Assembly (NCBI GenBank): GCA_007116865.1
Contig: SKHR01000050.1
Coordinates: 1-7,016 of the forward strand
From: Marinospirillum sp.
GTDB taxonomy: Bacteria; Pseudomonadota; Gammaproteobacteria; Pseudomonadales; Halomonadaceae
Length of the DNA: 7,016 nt
Reading direction: 5' to 3'
In this document: positions 1-6,305 of the stretch, one piece after another
Layout of the letters: the number at the start of each line of letters is the position of its first letter
How positions within the stretch are numbered: position 1 is the stretch's first letter
The notes under the pieces: model-generated
The model's input: the letters and a program-made list of their open reading frames with translations, nothing else
Databases searched by the model: none
What the model was told of the DNA's origin: nothing
Position numbers and translations under genes: made by a program

Positions 1-1136
1 AGCTGGAAAGCCTGCTGGAAAAACGCACCAGCGGCATGATGCAGCCGCAGTTGGCGGAAAAAATCGCCAAACAAACGCGCAAGGCCTTCCCCGAAGGCAT
101 TGGCGCGCACGGCACTGACGCTCTGCGCTTCACCCTCTGCGCCATGGCAACCACCGGGCGGGATATCAACTGGGACATGAAACGCCTGGAAGGGTATCGC
201 AACTTCTGTAACAAGCTGTGGAATGCCGCCCGTTATGTGCTCAGCAACACCGAAGGCCAGGATTGCGGTGTGTCCGATGCGCCGGTTGAGCTGACCCTGG
301 CGGATCGCTGGATCATTTCCCGCTTGCAGCAGACCGAAGCCGATATCACCCGCCATCTGGGTGCGTTCCGCTTCGATCTGGCCGCAAATGCCTACTACGA
401 ATTTGTCTGGAACGAATACTGCGACTGGTATCTGGAGCTGTCCAAACCCGTGTTGTGGGACGAGCAGGCCAGCGCCGAACGTCTGCGCGGCACCCGCCGT
501 ACCCTGGTACGGGTGCTGGAAGTGATCCTGCGCCTGGGCCATCCGATGATGCCTTTCATCACCGAAGAAATCTGGCAGCGGGTCAAGAATCTGGCCGGTG
601 TCAGCGGCGAAACCCTGATGCAGGCCGCCTGGCCGCTTGCCGATGAATCCCGCATTGATGCGACAGCGATTCAGGATATCGAATGGGTGAAAGGGGTGGT
701 GCTGGCGATCCGTGAACTGCGTGCCGCCAACAACCTGGCACCCGGTCGGCCATTGCCGATTCTGCTCAATCGCGCCAGTGCAGAAGACTTGCAGCGCCTG
801 GAAGACAACCGCCTGTTTTTACAAAAGCTGGCCAAGCTGGAGTCTGTCGAGGTGGCAAGCGAGCTGCCCCTGAGTGCGATGCAACTGGTCGGGCAGATGG
901 AAGTGCATCTGCCGCTGGCTGGATTCATTGATAAGGCCGCAGAGCAGGCCCGTCTGGAAAAAGAAATCGCCCGACTGGATCAGGATATGCAGCGCACCCA
1001 GGGCAAGCTGTCGAATCCTGCGTTCACCGAGCGTGCGCCTGCCGAAGTGGTGGCGAAAGAACAGGAAAAGCTGGATAAAACCCAACTGGCCAAACGTCAG
1101 TTACAGGATCAGCTGGCCCAGCTCAAGGCCCTGTAA
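1..1136 (+). CDS. valS: Valyl-tRNA synthetase, C-terminal part (5' end outside window)
   Basis: This is a class I aminoacyl-tRNA synthetase that charges tRNA-Val in the cytoplasm. The reading frame is open from base 3, so the gene enters from the left; about 377 residues are visible of a protein that is normally about 950. The first visible residues (LLEKRTSGMMQPQLAEKI) and the following HGTDALRFTL, TGRDINWDMKRLEGYRNFCNKLWN stretches match the region just after the catalytic KMSKS loop, which itself lies off the window. From about ADRWIISRLQQT onward comes the helical anticodon-binding domain. The last ~70 residues (AEQARLEKEIARLDQDMQ to the end) form the C-terminal coiled-coil arm typical of ValS. 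The gene ends normally at a TAA and converges on a leftward gene 3 bases away; no T-tract terminator is visible between them. Confidence 0.97.
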   Translation, partial: LESLLEKRTSGMMQPQLAEKIAKQTRKAFPEGIGAHGTDALRFTLCAMATTGRDINWDMKRLEGYRNFCNKLWNAARYVLSNTEGQDCGVSDAPVELTLADRWIISRLQQTEADITRHLGAFRFDLAANAYYEFVWNEYCDWYLELSKPVLWDEQASAERLRGTRRTLVRVLEVILRLGHPMMPFITEEIWQRVKNLAGVSGETLMQAAWPLADESRIDATAIQDIEWVKGVVLAIRELRAANNLAPGRPLPILLNRASAEDLQRLEDNRLFLQKLAKLESVEVASELPLSAMQLVGQMEVHLPLAGFIDKAAEQARLEKEIARLDQDMQRTQGKLSNPAFTERAPAEVVAKEQEKLDKTQLAKRQLQDQLAQLKAL

Positions 1137-1139
1137 AAC

Positions 1140-1406
1140 TCACTGGCGGCGGCGATAAAGCCCGTGCAGCGTCAGTAACAAGCCAAGGAAGGCGGCCCAC
1201 AAACTGCCAGAAACCACGGTGGGATAACGCTGAGCAAAGGGAATGAATTCCCCGGCTCCCTGATCCAGCAAGCAGGTTTGGCTGGGGTAGTCAAAACTTC
1301 CACCCTGTTGGATGCAGCGGCTGACCTCGGCATATTCCATGCCCCAAAACCCCATCAGCGCCAGGGGTGGAAGAATGAGTAGCAGTAAACCGAGCTTTAG
1401 TGTCAT
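1140..1406 (-). CDS. Small two-helix membrane protein with a periplasmic Cys pair, unknown function
   Basis: An 88-residue protein I cannot assign to a named family. Residues ~4-23 are a hydrophobic helix (LGLLLLILPPLALMGFWG) and ~64-83 a second one. The N-terminus carries a lysine and the C-terminus ends in RRRQ, so by the positive-inside rule both ends should be cytoplasmic and the ~40-residue loop periplasmic. That loop holds two cysteines, C31 and C45 (CIQQGGSFDYPSQTC), probably a disulfide. The start is supported by AAGGAAAG at 1414-1421 (minus strand), about 7 bases ahead of the ATG. It lies 46 bases downstream of the ligase gene on the same strand, so it may be the third gene of the pyp transcript, but a link to light sensing is only positional. 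Its stop is 3 bases from that of valS. Confidence 0.7.
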   Translation of the reverse strand: MTLKLGLLLLILPPLALMGFWGMEYAEVSRCIQQGGSFDYPSQTCLLDQGAGEFIPFAQRYPTVVSGSLWAAFLGLLLTLHGLYRRRQ

Positions 1407-1452
1407 CGTTTTGCTTTCCTTCTGATGCGTTTAGAGCGACCAAGGCGCTATG

Positions 1453-2679
1453 TTAACGGATGGGCCAGTCTTGTGCCTTACCCATTGCATTGACCGGCAG
1501 TGCCGAACCAAATGTAAAGTGCTTGGGACGCTGAGGTGCGGTCAAATTCCGCTCGCACCAGTCAGTGAGCTGCTGACGCATTTGTTCGACGGACAAGTCC
1601 GAAGTCTTGGGCACGATAAAGGCTTTTAGCCGCTCGCCCTCTTGTTGTGGCTGCATCTTTCTTACCCGCGCACGATCCACCCAATCCAGGCGCTCTAGCT
1701 GGGCTTCCAGATGACTCAGACTTACATTGACTCCGCCAACCTGAACCACACGGTCTTTGCGGCCCTGAGGATGAAAGTGTTTGGAGTCCAGCCAGTCTAG
1801 TGTGTCCATCAAGGGATAGACTTGTTGAGTGTTTTGATCTGTCAGTGAGTCTTCACCAGCCTGCCAGCGCGGCATCAGTTGGTAAGGTTGAGCGGGGTGA
1901 GTTCTTAAGCCAATGCCAGCGGTTTCGGTTGCGCCATAAATTTCGAACATGCAGCCCAGCCCCTGAGATAACAGGGCTTGAATCAGTGCTGGATCACAAG
2001 GCCCGGTCGATGTCACGCCGATCACCCCGTCAGGGAAGCTGGTGCCGTTATTGAGGTGGTTCCAGATCAGTGGATGGCCCAGGAGGATATCGCCCGCTTG
2101 TAGCTGGCGTGATCGAGCCAGACTGTATGCACGGTGGCCTCGAATCACCTGACTCGACCCCAGAGCAGGCACCAGCAGAGTCAACAGAAAGCCGTAAATG
2201 TGATGACAAGGCGCCAGTGCAAGAAAACGGGGTGACTCCGTCTCTAACCTGCTAGTCAGCTGTGTGCGCAGAAAAAGCGCCTCATCAACCAGCGACGGCC
2301 AGGTGTGGATGCAAAGCTTGGGTTGGCCGGTGCTGCCTGAAGTAGAAAAACCCAGTGATCGGCTGCCTTGGGCTCTGGATGCCAGGATCAAGGTCACCCA
2401 GTCTCCTAGGGTTTTCCCTGTCAGTAACCGATCTTCCAACCCGCTGCTTTGCAGCTGAAAAAAATCTGCAATCCGGCTGCAAAGGGCAAAGCGCTCAATT
2501 GAATCCAGTGCCAGACCCGGTGAGCTGGCGTGCTGGCCAAGGGGTGTCAGCATCGACCAGTCAAGGTCTGCCAGTATTGGTGAAGTCTCCGGGCGCAGGT
2601 GGCTGAGCTCTGCTTGGATCAGCGCAGCCAATAACTCAATCAAATCACGGTTCGTCAGCTCAAATGAAGGCGAGTCCAT
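1453..2679 (-). CDS. pcl: AMP-forming p-coumarate ligase-like enzyme with N-terminal acyl-carrier-like domain (PYP chromophore activation)
   Basis: A 408-residue ANL-superfamily (acyl-CoA synthetase/adenylation) enzyme. Seen motifs: P-loop STSGSTGQPK at 112-121, YGATET at 248-253, the hinge region GRKDRVVQVGG at 306-316, and a C-terminal catalytic Lys, K411 rather than K at a degenerate site, in PVNAMGKAQ (405-413 by my count, so the lysine lies in the last ~8 residues). It is much shorter than plant 4-coumarate:CoA ligases (~550). Only ~110 residues precede the P-loop, and these look like an acyl carrier protein: a helix near 11-27, LALDSIERFALCSRIADFF at 57-75 with D59-S60 at the phosphopantetheine position, and KTLGDWVTLI at 89-98. 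The start follows the pyp stop by 3 bases (TAA-ACC-ATG) with no good Shine-Dalgarno, implying translational coupling. From this context its likely role is activating p-coumarate for attachment to PYP Cys69. The substrate is inferred from the neighbour, and carrier-domain loading is unproven. Confidence 0.85.
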   Translation of the reverse strand: MDSPSFELTNRDLIELLAALIQAELSHLRPETSPILADLDWSMLTPLGQHASSPGLALDSIERFALCSRIADFFQLQSSGLEDRLLTGKTLGDWVTLILASRAQGSRSLGFSTSGSTGQPKLCIHTWPSLVDEALFLRTQLTSRLETESPRFLALAPCHHIYGFLLTLLVPALGSSQVIRGHRAYSLARSRQLQAGDILLGHPLIWNHLNNGTSFPDGVIGVTSTGPCDPALIQALLSQGLGCMFEIYGATETAGIGLRTHPAQPYQLMPRWQAGEDSLTDQNTQQVYPLMDTLDWLDSKHFHPQGRKDRVVQVGGVNVSLSHLEAQLERLDWVDRARVRKMQPQQEGERLKAFIVPKTSDLSVEQMRQQLTDWCERNLTAPQRPKHFTFGSALPVNAMGKAQDWPIR

Positions 2680-2682
2680 GGT

Positions 2683-3060
2683 TTAAATACGCTTAACAAA
2701 GATCCACCAGCGGCCAGGTTCAATCGCATTTTTCATATGAACTTTGACTTTGAACGAATGATGTTCAAAAACAAAAGCATATTCGAAGATGACATCCAAA
2801 TGGCCGTGCGCGATACCCTCGTCAAAGCGACCTTTAAATTCGGCTGTACTGGTGCAAGGGGCAACATCCACAAAGAAGTTTTTACCCAGCACTTCTTCGA
2901 CGGGACAGCCGGTGATCGCGCTTTCAGTCGCGTTATAGGCCAAAATGGTCGCATTGGAATCAAGTAAAATAGCACCAAACGCAAGGCTGTCGAGATCTTC
3001 AGGCGTAAAGTTAGCCAAGGCGTTGTCGATGTCGTCTGATCCAAAGCTGAGGACTTCCAT
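2683..3060 (-). CDS. pyp: Photoactive yellow protein (PAS-fold blue-light receptor)
   Basis: A cytoplasmic blue-light photoreceptor that carries p-coumaric acid as a thioester and undergoes trans-cis isomerisation and a photocycle. It is 125 residues, exactly the length of Halorhodospira halophila PYP, and aligns from memory without gaps: FGSDDI near the N-terminus, LAFGAILLD at 26-34, GKNFFVDVAPCT at 59-70, KVKVHMKNA at 104-112 and IFVKRI at the end. The chromophore cysteine C69, the phenolate-binding Y42 and E46, and T50 are all present. R52, Y98 and M100 of the H. halophila protein are here C52, F98 and H100, so photocycle kinetics and colour may differ. The start has a perfect AGGAGG six bases upstream. 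It is the first gene of a leftward operon with the ligase, and diverges from purE. No output domain is attached, so the signalling partner is unknown. Confidence 0.97.
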   Translation of the reverse strand: MEVLSFGSDDIDNALANFTPEDLDSLAFGAILLDSNATILAYNATESAITGCPVEEVLGKNFFVDVAPCTSTAEFKGRFDEGIAHGHLDVIFEYAFVFEHHSFKVKVHMKNAIEPGRWWIFVKRI

Positions 3061-3066
3061 TTAAAG

Positions 3067-3072
3067 CCTCCT
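3067..3072 (-). promoter_or_regulatory. Strong ribosome binding site of pyp
   Basis: Reads AGGAGG on the minus strand, 6 bases before the pyp ATG. It is a full match to the anti-Shine-Dalgarno and fixes the start. It contrasts with the following ligase gene, which has no comparable site. Confidence 0.9.
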
Positions 3073-3092
3073 ATAAAATGTGATTTTAGTGA

Positions 3093-3123
3093 ATTGTACT
3101 GGTGGACGCCTGACTTATGCCAG
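3093..3123 (-). promoter_or_regulatory. Candidate promoter of the pyp operon
   Basis: On the minus strand, CTGGCA (3118-3123, 4 of 6 to the sigma-70 -35) is followed after 19 bases by TACAAT (3093-3098, 5 of 6 to the -10). The predicted start would lie about 25-30 bases ahead of the pyp ATG. The spacer is longer than ideal, so this is a candidate only. Confidence 0.35.
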
Positions 3124-3153
3124 CATTACTCGGCAAATGGCTTTAACCCTGTC

Positions 3154-3187
3154 TAAAATGGGGGTAAGCTATCCCGCTTATTTTTTT
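3154..3187 (+). promoter_or_regulatory. purEK leader: -10-like box and hairpin with T-tract
   Basis: TAAAAT at 3154-3159 is a 5-of-6 match to a -10 box, without a convincing -35. Just after it, TAAGC (3165-3169) and GCTTA (3176-3180) form a 5-base-pair hairpin, extendable by two G-T pairs, followed by seven Ts (3181-3187). This could be a weak attenuator or terminator. If the TAAAAT box is the real promoter, transcription would start inside the hairpin, so both readings cannot hold at once. Confidence 0.3.
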
Positions 3188-3215
3188 CTGATCTTTTTAT
3201 TAGAGGTGTCTGACC

Positions 3216-3716
3216 ATGCAAGAGCCAGTTCAGGTCGGTGTGATCATGGGCTCGCGGTCTGATTGGCCGACCATGCAGCATGCGGTTGATAAGCTGGAGG
3301 CACTGGGTGTGTCTTATGAGGTGCAGGTTGTGTCTGCGCATCGCACCCCGGATTTGCTGTTTGACTACGCCAAAACCGCCCAGGATCGAGGCTTGCAAGT
3401 GATCATCGCCGGTGCCGGTGGGGCAGCGCATTTGCCCGGCATGGCCGCCTCTCAAACCTGCTTGCCTGTGCTGGGTGTGCCGGTTGAATCTCAGGCGCTC
3501 AAAGGCATGGACTCTCTGCTATCCATCGTGCAAATGCCCGGTGGGGTGCCAGTCGCAACCCTGGCCATCGGCAAAGCCGGTGCGACTAACGCCGGTATTC
3601 TGGCGGCCCAGATTGTGGCACTCAAAGATCCACAGGTCGCCGCTGCGCTACAGGCATTTCGTCACCAGCAGACCGAGCAGGTACTGGCTCATCCCGATCC
3701 ACGAGAGGACGCTTAA
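3216..3716 (+). CDS. purE: N5-carboxyaminoimidazole ribonucleotide mutase (class I PurE)
   Basis: PurE moves the carboxyl group of N5-CAIR to C4 to give CAIR, in de novo purine synthesis in the cytoplasm. The 166 residues match the usual length of the bacterial class I enzyme, which is an octamer. Seen motifs: GSRSDWPTM at 12-20 (phosphate and ribose binding), SAHRTPD at 40-46 with H42 in the place of the catalytic histidine (H45 in E. coli), AGAGGAAHLPGM at 65-76, and the GVPVES and SIVQMPGGVPVAT stretches (87-115). The ATG at 3216 is supported by an AGAGG-type site at 3202-3206. The stop is 2 bases from the purK start, so the two are surely cotranscribed. The presence of PurK shows this is the two-step N5-CAIR route rather than the direct AIR carboxylase of class II. 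Confidence 0.97.
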   Translation: MQEPVQVGVIMGSRSDWPTMQHAVDKLEALGVSYEVQVVSAHRTPDLLFDYAKTAQDRGLQVIIAGAGGAAHLPGMAASQTCLPVLGVPVESQALKGMDSLLSIVQMPGGVPVATLAIGKAGATNAGILAAQIVALKDPQVAAALQAFRHQQTEQVLAHPDPREDA

Positions 3717-3718
3717 GC

Positions 3719-4846
3719 ATGCAACGCACAGGTATTCTCGGCGCCGGTCAACTCGGCCAGATGCTGGCTCTCGCTGGTTATCCCCTGGGTCAGCGTTTTG
3801 TGTTTTTGGATACCAGTGGTCATCCCAGTGCCGATATCGGCAAAACCTTTGTTGACCCGGAAGGTGTCGAACTGAAGCGTTTTGTGGATGAAGTGGATCA
3901 GGTCACCTTTGAATTTGAACACCTGCCGGTGGCACTGGTGCGGCGTTTGGAATCGCTCAAACCCGTGTATCCGAGCAGCCGCGCGCTGGAGGTTTGCCAG
4001 AATCGCGGGCTGGAAAAATCCTTGTTCTCTCAGCTCAATATTCCTACGCCCGACTATCACCTGGTGGAAAGCGCTGACGCCCTTGCCAAGGCCGCGCAGG
4101 ATTTAGGCTGTGGCGTGCAACCGGTGGTCGTGAAAACGGTCACCGAAGGTTATGACGGCAAAGGCCAGGCGGTCATGCGCTCTGTCGATGAAGCCCTGGA
4201 TGTATGGGGGCGCATCGGTGGCCGACCCCTGATCGTTGAAGCCTTTGTCGATTTTGTACGTGAAGTCTCCATCATCGCCGTGCGCGGTCGTCATGGTGAA
4301 ACCGTGTTTTATCCCATGGCCGAAAACCAGCACGTGGACGGCATTTTGCGCTACTCCGTTGCCCCGCTGCCAAATCTGGAACCCTCTACCCAGCAGCAGG
4401 CCGAAACCTACATCAAAGCGCTTCTGGAAGAGTTGAACTACGTGGGTGTGCTCACCCTGGAGCTGTTCCAGCAGGCCGATGGTCGTTTGCTGGCCAATGA
4501 AATGGCCCCTCGGGTACACAACTCCGGGCACTGGACTCAAAACGGCGCGGTCACCAGTCAGTTTGAAAATCACATTCGCGCCATCAGCGGGCTGCCGCTG
4601 GGCCAAACCCGCGCGCACAGCAAAACCTGCATGATCAACCTGATCGGGCGCACCGGCGATGTGCAGCAACTGCTGCAAGAGCCGGATCTGCATCTGCACC
4701 TCTATGGCAAAGAAGACCGTCCAGGGCGGAAGCTGGGTCACATCAACCTGATTGCCGAAGACTGGAAAACGCTGCTCCGGCGTGTTGAACAGATCAGTCA
4801 ACTGCTGCCGGATGCACCAACGCCTCAATTCACTTTTGAATCCTGA
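3719..4846 (+). CDS. purK: N5-carboxyaminoimidazole ribonucleotide synthase (PurK)
   Basis: PurK is an ATP-grasp enzyme that makes N5-CAIR from AIR, bicarbonate and ATP, feeding PurE. It has 375 residues, a little longer than the E. coli protein (355). Domains in order: an N-terminal nucleotide-fold with ILGAGQLGQML (6-16) and VTFEFEHLP (62-70); the central ATP-grasp with VVVKTVTEGYDGKGQ (136-150) as the ATP-binding loop; the metal and AIR region NEMAPRVHNSGHWTQNGA (260-277); and a C-terminal domain with KEDRPGRKLGHINL (331-344). The start ATG has GAGAGGA at 3703-3709, inside the end of purE. The gene ends in TGA with no strong terminator after it, and dps begins 100 bases later with its own promoter-like sequence. 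Confidence 0.97.
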   Translation: MQRTGILGAGQLGQMLALAGYPLGQRFVFLDTSGHPSADIGKTFVDPEGVELKRFVDEVDQVTFEFEHLPVALVRRLESLKPVYPSSRALEVCQNRGLEKSLFSQLNIPTPDYHLVESADALAKAAQDLGCGVQPVVVKTVTEGYDGKGQAVMRSVDEALDVWGRIGGRPLIVEAFVDFVREVSIIAVRGRHGETVFYPMAENQHVDGILRYSVAPLPNLEPSTQQQAETYIKALLEELNYVGVLTLELFQQADGRLLANEMAPRVHNSGHWTQNGAVTSQFENHIRAISGLPLGQTRAHSKTCMINLIGRTGDVQQLLQEPDLHLHLYGKEDRPGRKLGHINLIAEDWKTLLRRVEQISQLLPDAPTPQFTFES

Positions 4847-4881
4847 TAGTTTGAGGCAATAGAAGATATCTGCAAAAAAAC

Positions 4882-4912
4882 TTGGCAGAGTCGATTCGCT
4901 TTGCGTTAGGAT
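4882..4912 (+). promoter_or_regulatory. Candidate dps promoter
   Basis: TTGGCA (4882-4887) and TAGGAT (4907-4912) are 5-of-6 and 4-of-6 matches to sigma-70 elements, separated by 19 bases. A small inverted repeat, TCTGC (4869-4873) with GCAGA (4885-4889), overlaps the -35 and could be a protein-binding site. Nothing here allows OxyR or IHF control to be claimed. Confidence 0.4.
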
Positions 4913-4934
4913 AGATGTAAGTCCTTAACCATCA

Positions 4935-4940
4935 AGGAGG
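4935..4940 (+). promoter_or_regulatory. Strong ribosome binding site of dps
   Basis: AGGAGG, 6 bases before the ATG at 4947. It decides the start against the ATG at 4942, which lies too close to the site and meets a stop after two codons. Confidence 0.9.
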
Positions 4941-4946
4941 TATGTC

Positions 4947-5420
4947 ATGAGCACTAATCGGATCGGTTTAGATACCGCCAAGGCCCAGCAGTTATCAGAA
5001 AAACTTAACCAGCTGCTGGCCAACTACCAGATTTTTTATATGAATGTCCGTGGTTATCACTGGAACATTCAAGGCCCCTCGTTTTTTGAATTGCACGCCA
5101 AGTTTGAAGAGCAGTACAACGACCTGCTGTTGAAAGTGGACGAACTGGCCGAGCGGATTCTGACCCTGGGTCATCGCCCCATGCATGCGTTCAGCGACTA
5201 CATTGCCAACAGTGAAATCAAAGAACACAAGCAAGCCAATGAAGCCAAAAGCTGTGTCGAAGGCCTGTTAGCTGGCTACAAACAACTGATCGGCATGCAG
5301 CGCGACATCATGGAATTGGCTGGTGAAGCCGGAGATGAAGGTACTGCCGCCCTGATGAGCGACTACATCGGTCAGCAAGAAAAAACCGTTTGGATGCTCA
5401 GCGCCTACCTGGCCCACTAA
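4947..5420 (+). CDS. dps: Dps-family ferritin-like protein (iron storage and oxidative-stress protection)
   Basis: Dps proteins form 12-subunit shells that oxidise Fe(II) using peroxide and store the iron; some also bind DNA. The 157 residues are one four-helix ferritin-like domain. The ferroxidase residues shared between adjacent subunits are visible: H38 in RGYHWNIQGPSFFELH, H50 twelve residues later, E54, and D65 and E69 in VDELAERI. The N-terminus is short (about 15 residues before the first helix) and has only a couple of basic residues, unlike the lysine-rich tail of E. coli Dps, so DNA binding is uncertain. A strong ribosome binding site, a promoter-like sequence and a clear terminator make it look like a single-gene unit. 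Assignment to the Dps family is firm; the exact physiological role is inferred. Confidence 0.94.
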   Translation: MSTNRIGLDTAKAQQLSEKLNQLLANYQIFYMNVRGYHWNIQGPSFFELHAKFEEQYNDLLLKVDELAERILTLGHRPMHAFSDYIANSEIKEHKQANEAKSCVEGLLAGYKQLIGMQRDIMELAGEAGDEGTAALMSDYIGQQEKTVWMLSAYLAH

Positions 5421-5437
5421 GCATTACTGAATGATCC

Positions 5438-5463
5438 AAGGCCCTCAGCGTAGGGCCTTTTTT
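5438..5463 (+). terminator. Rho-independent terminator of dps
   Basis: AAGGCCCT (5438-5445) pairs perfectly with AGGGCCTT (5452-5459) around the loop CAGCGT, followed by a run of Ts to 5463. It ends 17 bases before the next gene, which therefore needs its own promoter or read-through. Confidence 0.93.
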
Positions 5464-5480
5464 ATGAATCGAGGTTGAAG

Positions 5481-6032
5481 GTGACACGGCAAGCAATTTG
5501 GCAATACCTGGGTTTAGACGCTGGCCACTGGCCGATGGATGCTGAGACAGAAGCGCAGCTCACGCAAGCGCTGGGGCGCACGCCTCAAGGTGCCCAAGCG
5601 GTGCGTATAAAAGATGGAAAAGGCCAGCCCGTAGTGGTGCAGGTTCAACCCCTGGTCGATGACAAACCCTTTCCAACCTTCTACTGGCTCTGCTGCCGCC
5701 GCCTGATTCGCGCGATTTCCCACCTGGAAGCGGCAGGCCTGATCAAAACCCTGGAAGCCCGCCTGCAAGCCGACCCCGAACTGATGGCCCAACACCACGC
5801 CAGCCATCAAGACTACGTCACCCAACGCGATGCCGCCATGACCGAAACCCAGCGCCAACGCATCGCCGAACTGGGTTTTACCCAGGTTTTTCAGCGCAGA
5901 GGTGTCGGCGGCATAGACAACTGGGATCAAGTCCGCTGCCTGCACACCCACTACGCCCACCACCTCTGCGGCAACAACCTCGTCGGCCAACTCCTCGACA
6001 CCGAATACGGGCTGTTTGAACAGCTCGATTGA
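5481..6032 (+). CDS. DUF501-family protein, unknown function
   Basis: A 183-residue soluble protein recognised by features of the DUF501 family: LGRTPQGAQAV at 31-41, PFPTFYWLCCRRLIRAISHLEAAG at 63-86, ADPELMAQHHASHQDYVTQRDA near 97-118, GVGGI near 141, and CLHTHYAHHL at 153-162 followed by GNNLVG. The family is best known from actinobacteria and has no established activity. The repeated Cys and His residues (C71, C72, C153, several His at 154-161) could bind a metal, but this is a guess. I chose the GTG at 5481, with GAGG at 5471-5474 six bases upstream, over the TTG at 5475, which would touch that site. It follows the dps terminator closely, and I see no strong promoter in the 17-base gap. 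Confidence 0.82.
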   Translation: MTRQAIWQYLGLDAGHWPMDAETEAQLTQALGRTPQGAQAVRIKDGKGQPVVVQVQPLVDDKPFPTFYWLCCRRLIRAISHLEAAGLIKTLEARLQADPELMAQHHASHQDYVTQRDAAMTETQRQRIAELGFTQVFQRRGVGGIDNWDQVRCLHTHYAHHLCGNNLVGQLLDTEYGLFEQLD

Positions 6033-6267
6033 TAACCTGCCCCAGAAATAAACCAGTTGAACCTCAGTTGGTCTATCTCCTTGCGTCAAAAAAAGAAAAG
6101 AGGTAAAAAGTAATCAGATATGATCGCAAAAGCTGCAGAAACAGCACGAAAGCGACAAAAGCAGCCTGAAAGAATCGCCCGTCCAGACAACAAAAGGCCA
6201 GGGAAAGCCGGATCTTAAAAACCTAATTCCCTAGCCCAACCCTCTGACCAGCGGTCGTTCAACATGC

Positions 6268-6299
6268 GGTTATGCGACAGCTGTGCCACCCGCATAACC
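6268..6299. repeat. Perfect 9-bp inverted repeat (hairpin)
   Basis: GGTTATGCG (6268-6276) and CGCATAACC (6291-6299) are exact reverse complements around a 14-base loop. No T-tract follows, so it is not a standard terminator. It may be an operator or a structured RNA element. Confidence 0.8.
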
Positions 6300-6305
6300 A
6301 CTTAA

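Noticed and set aside
1105..1136. Hairpin AGCTGGCCCAGCT at the end of valS as a bidirectional terminator.
   Set aside because: It lies within the coding sequence, its loop would be only 1-3 bases, and no T-tract follows on either strand.
3131..3148. PurR-like operator ahead of purE (GGCAAATGGCTTT).
   Set aside because: Only the left half resembles the PurR box; the palindrome is not completed, with about 7 of 12 core positions matching.
4103..4828. Long 241-codon open frame on the minus strand inside purK.
   Set aside because: It is fully antisense to a well-supported purK gene, has no family features, and arises from codon bias; the same applies to the 191-codon minus frame over 5514-6089.
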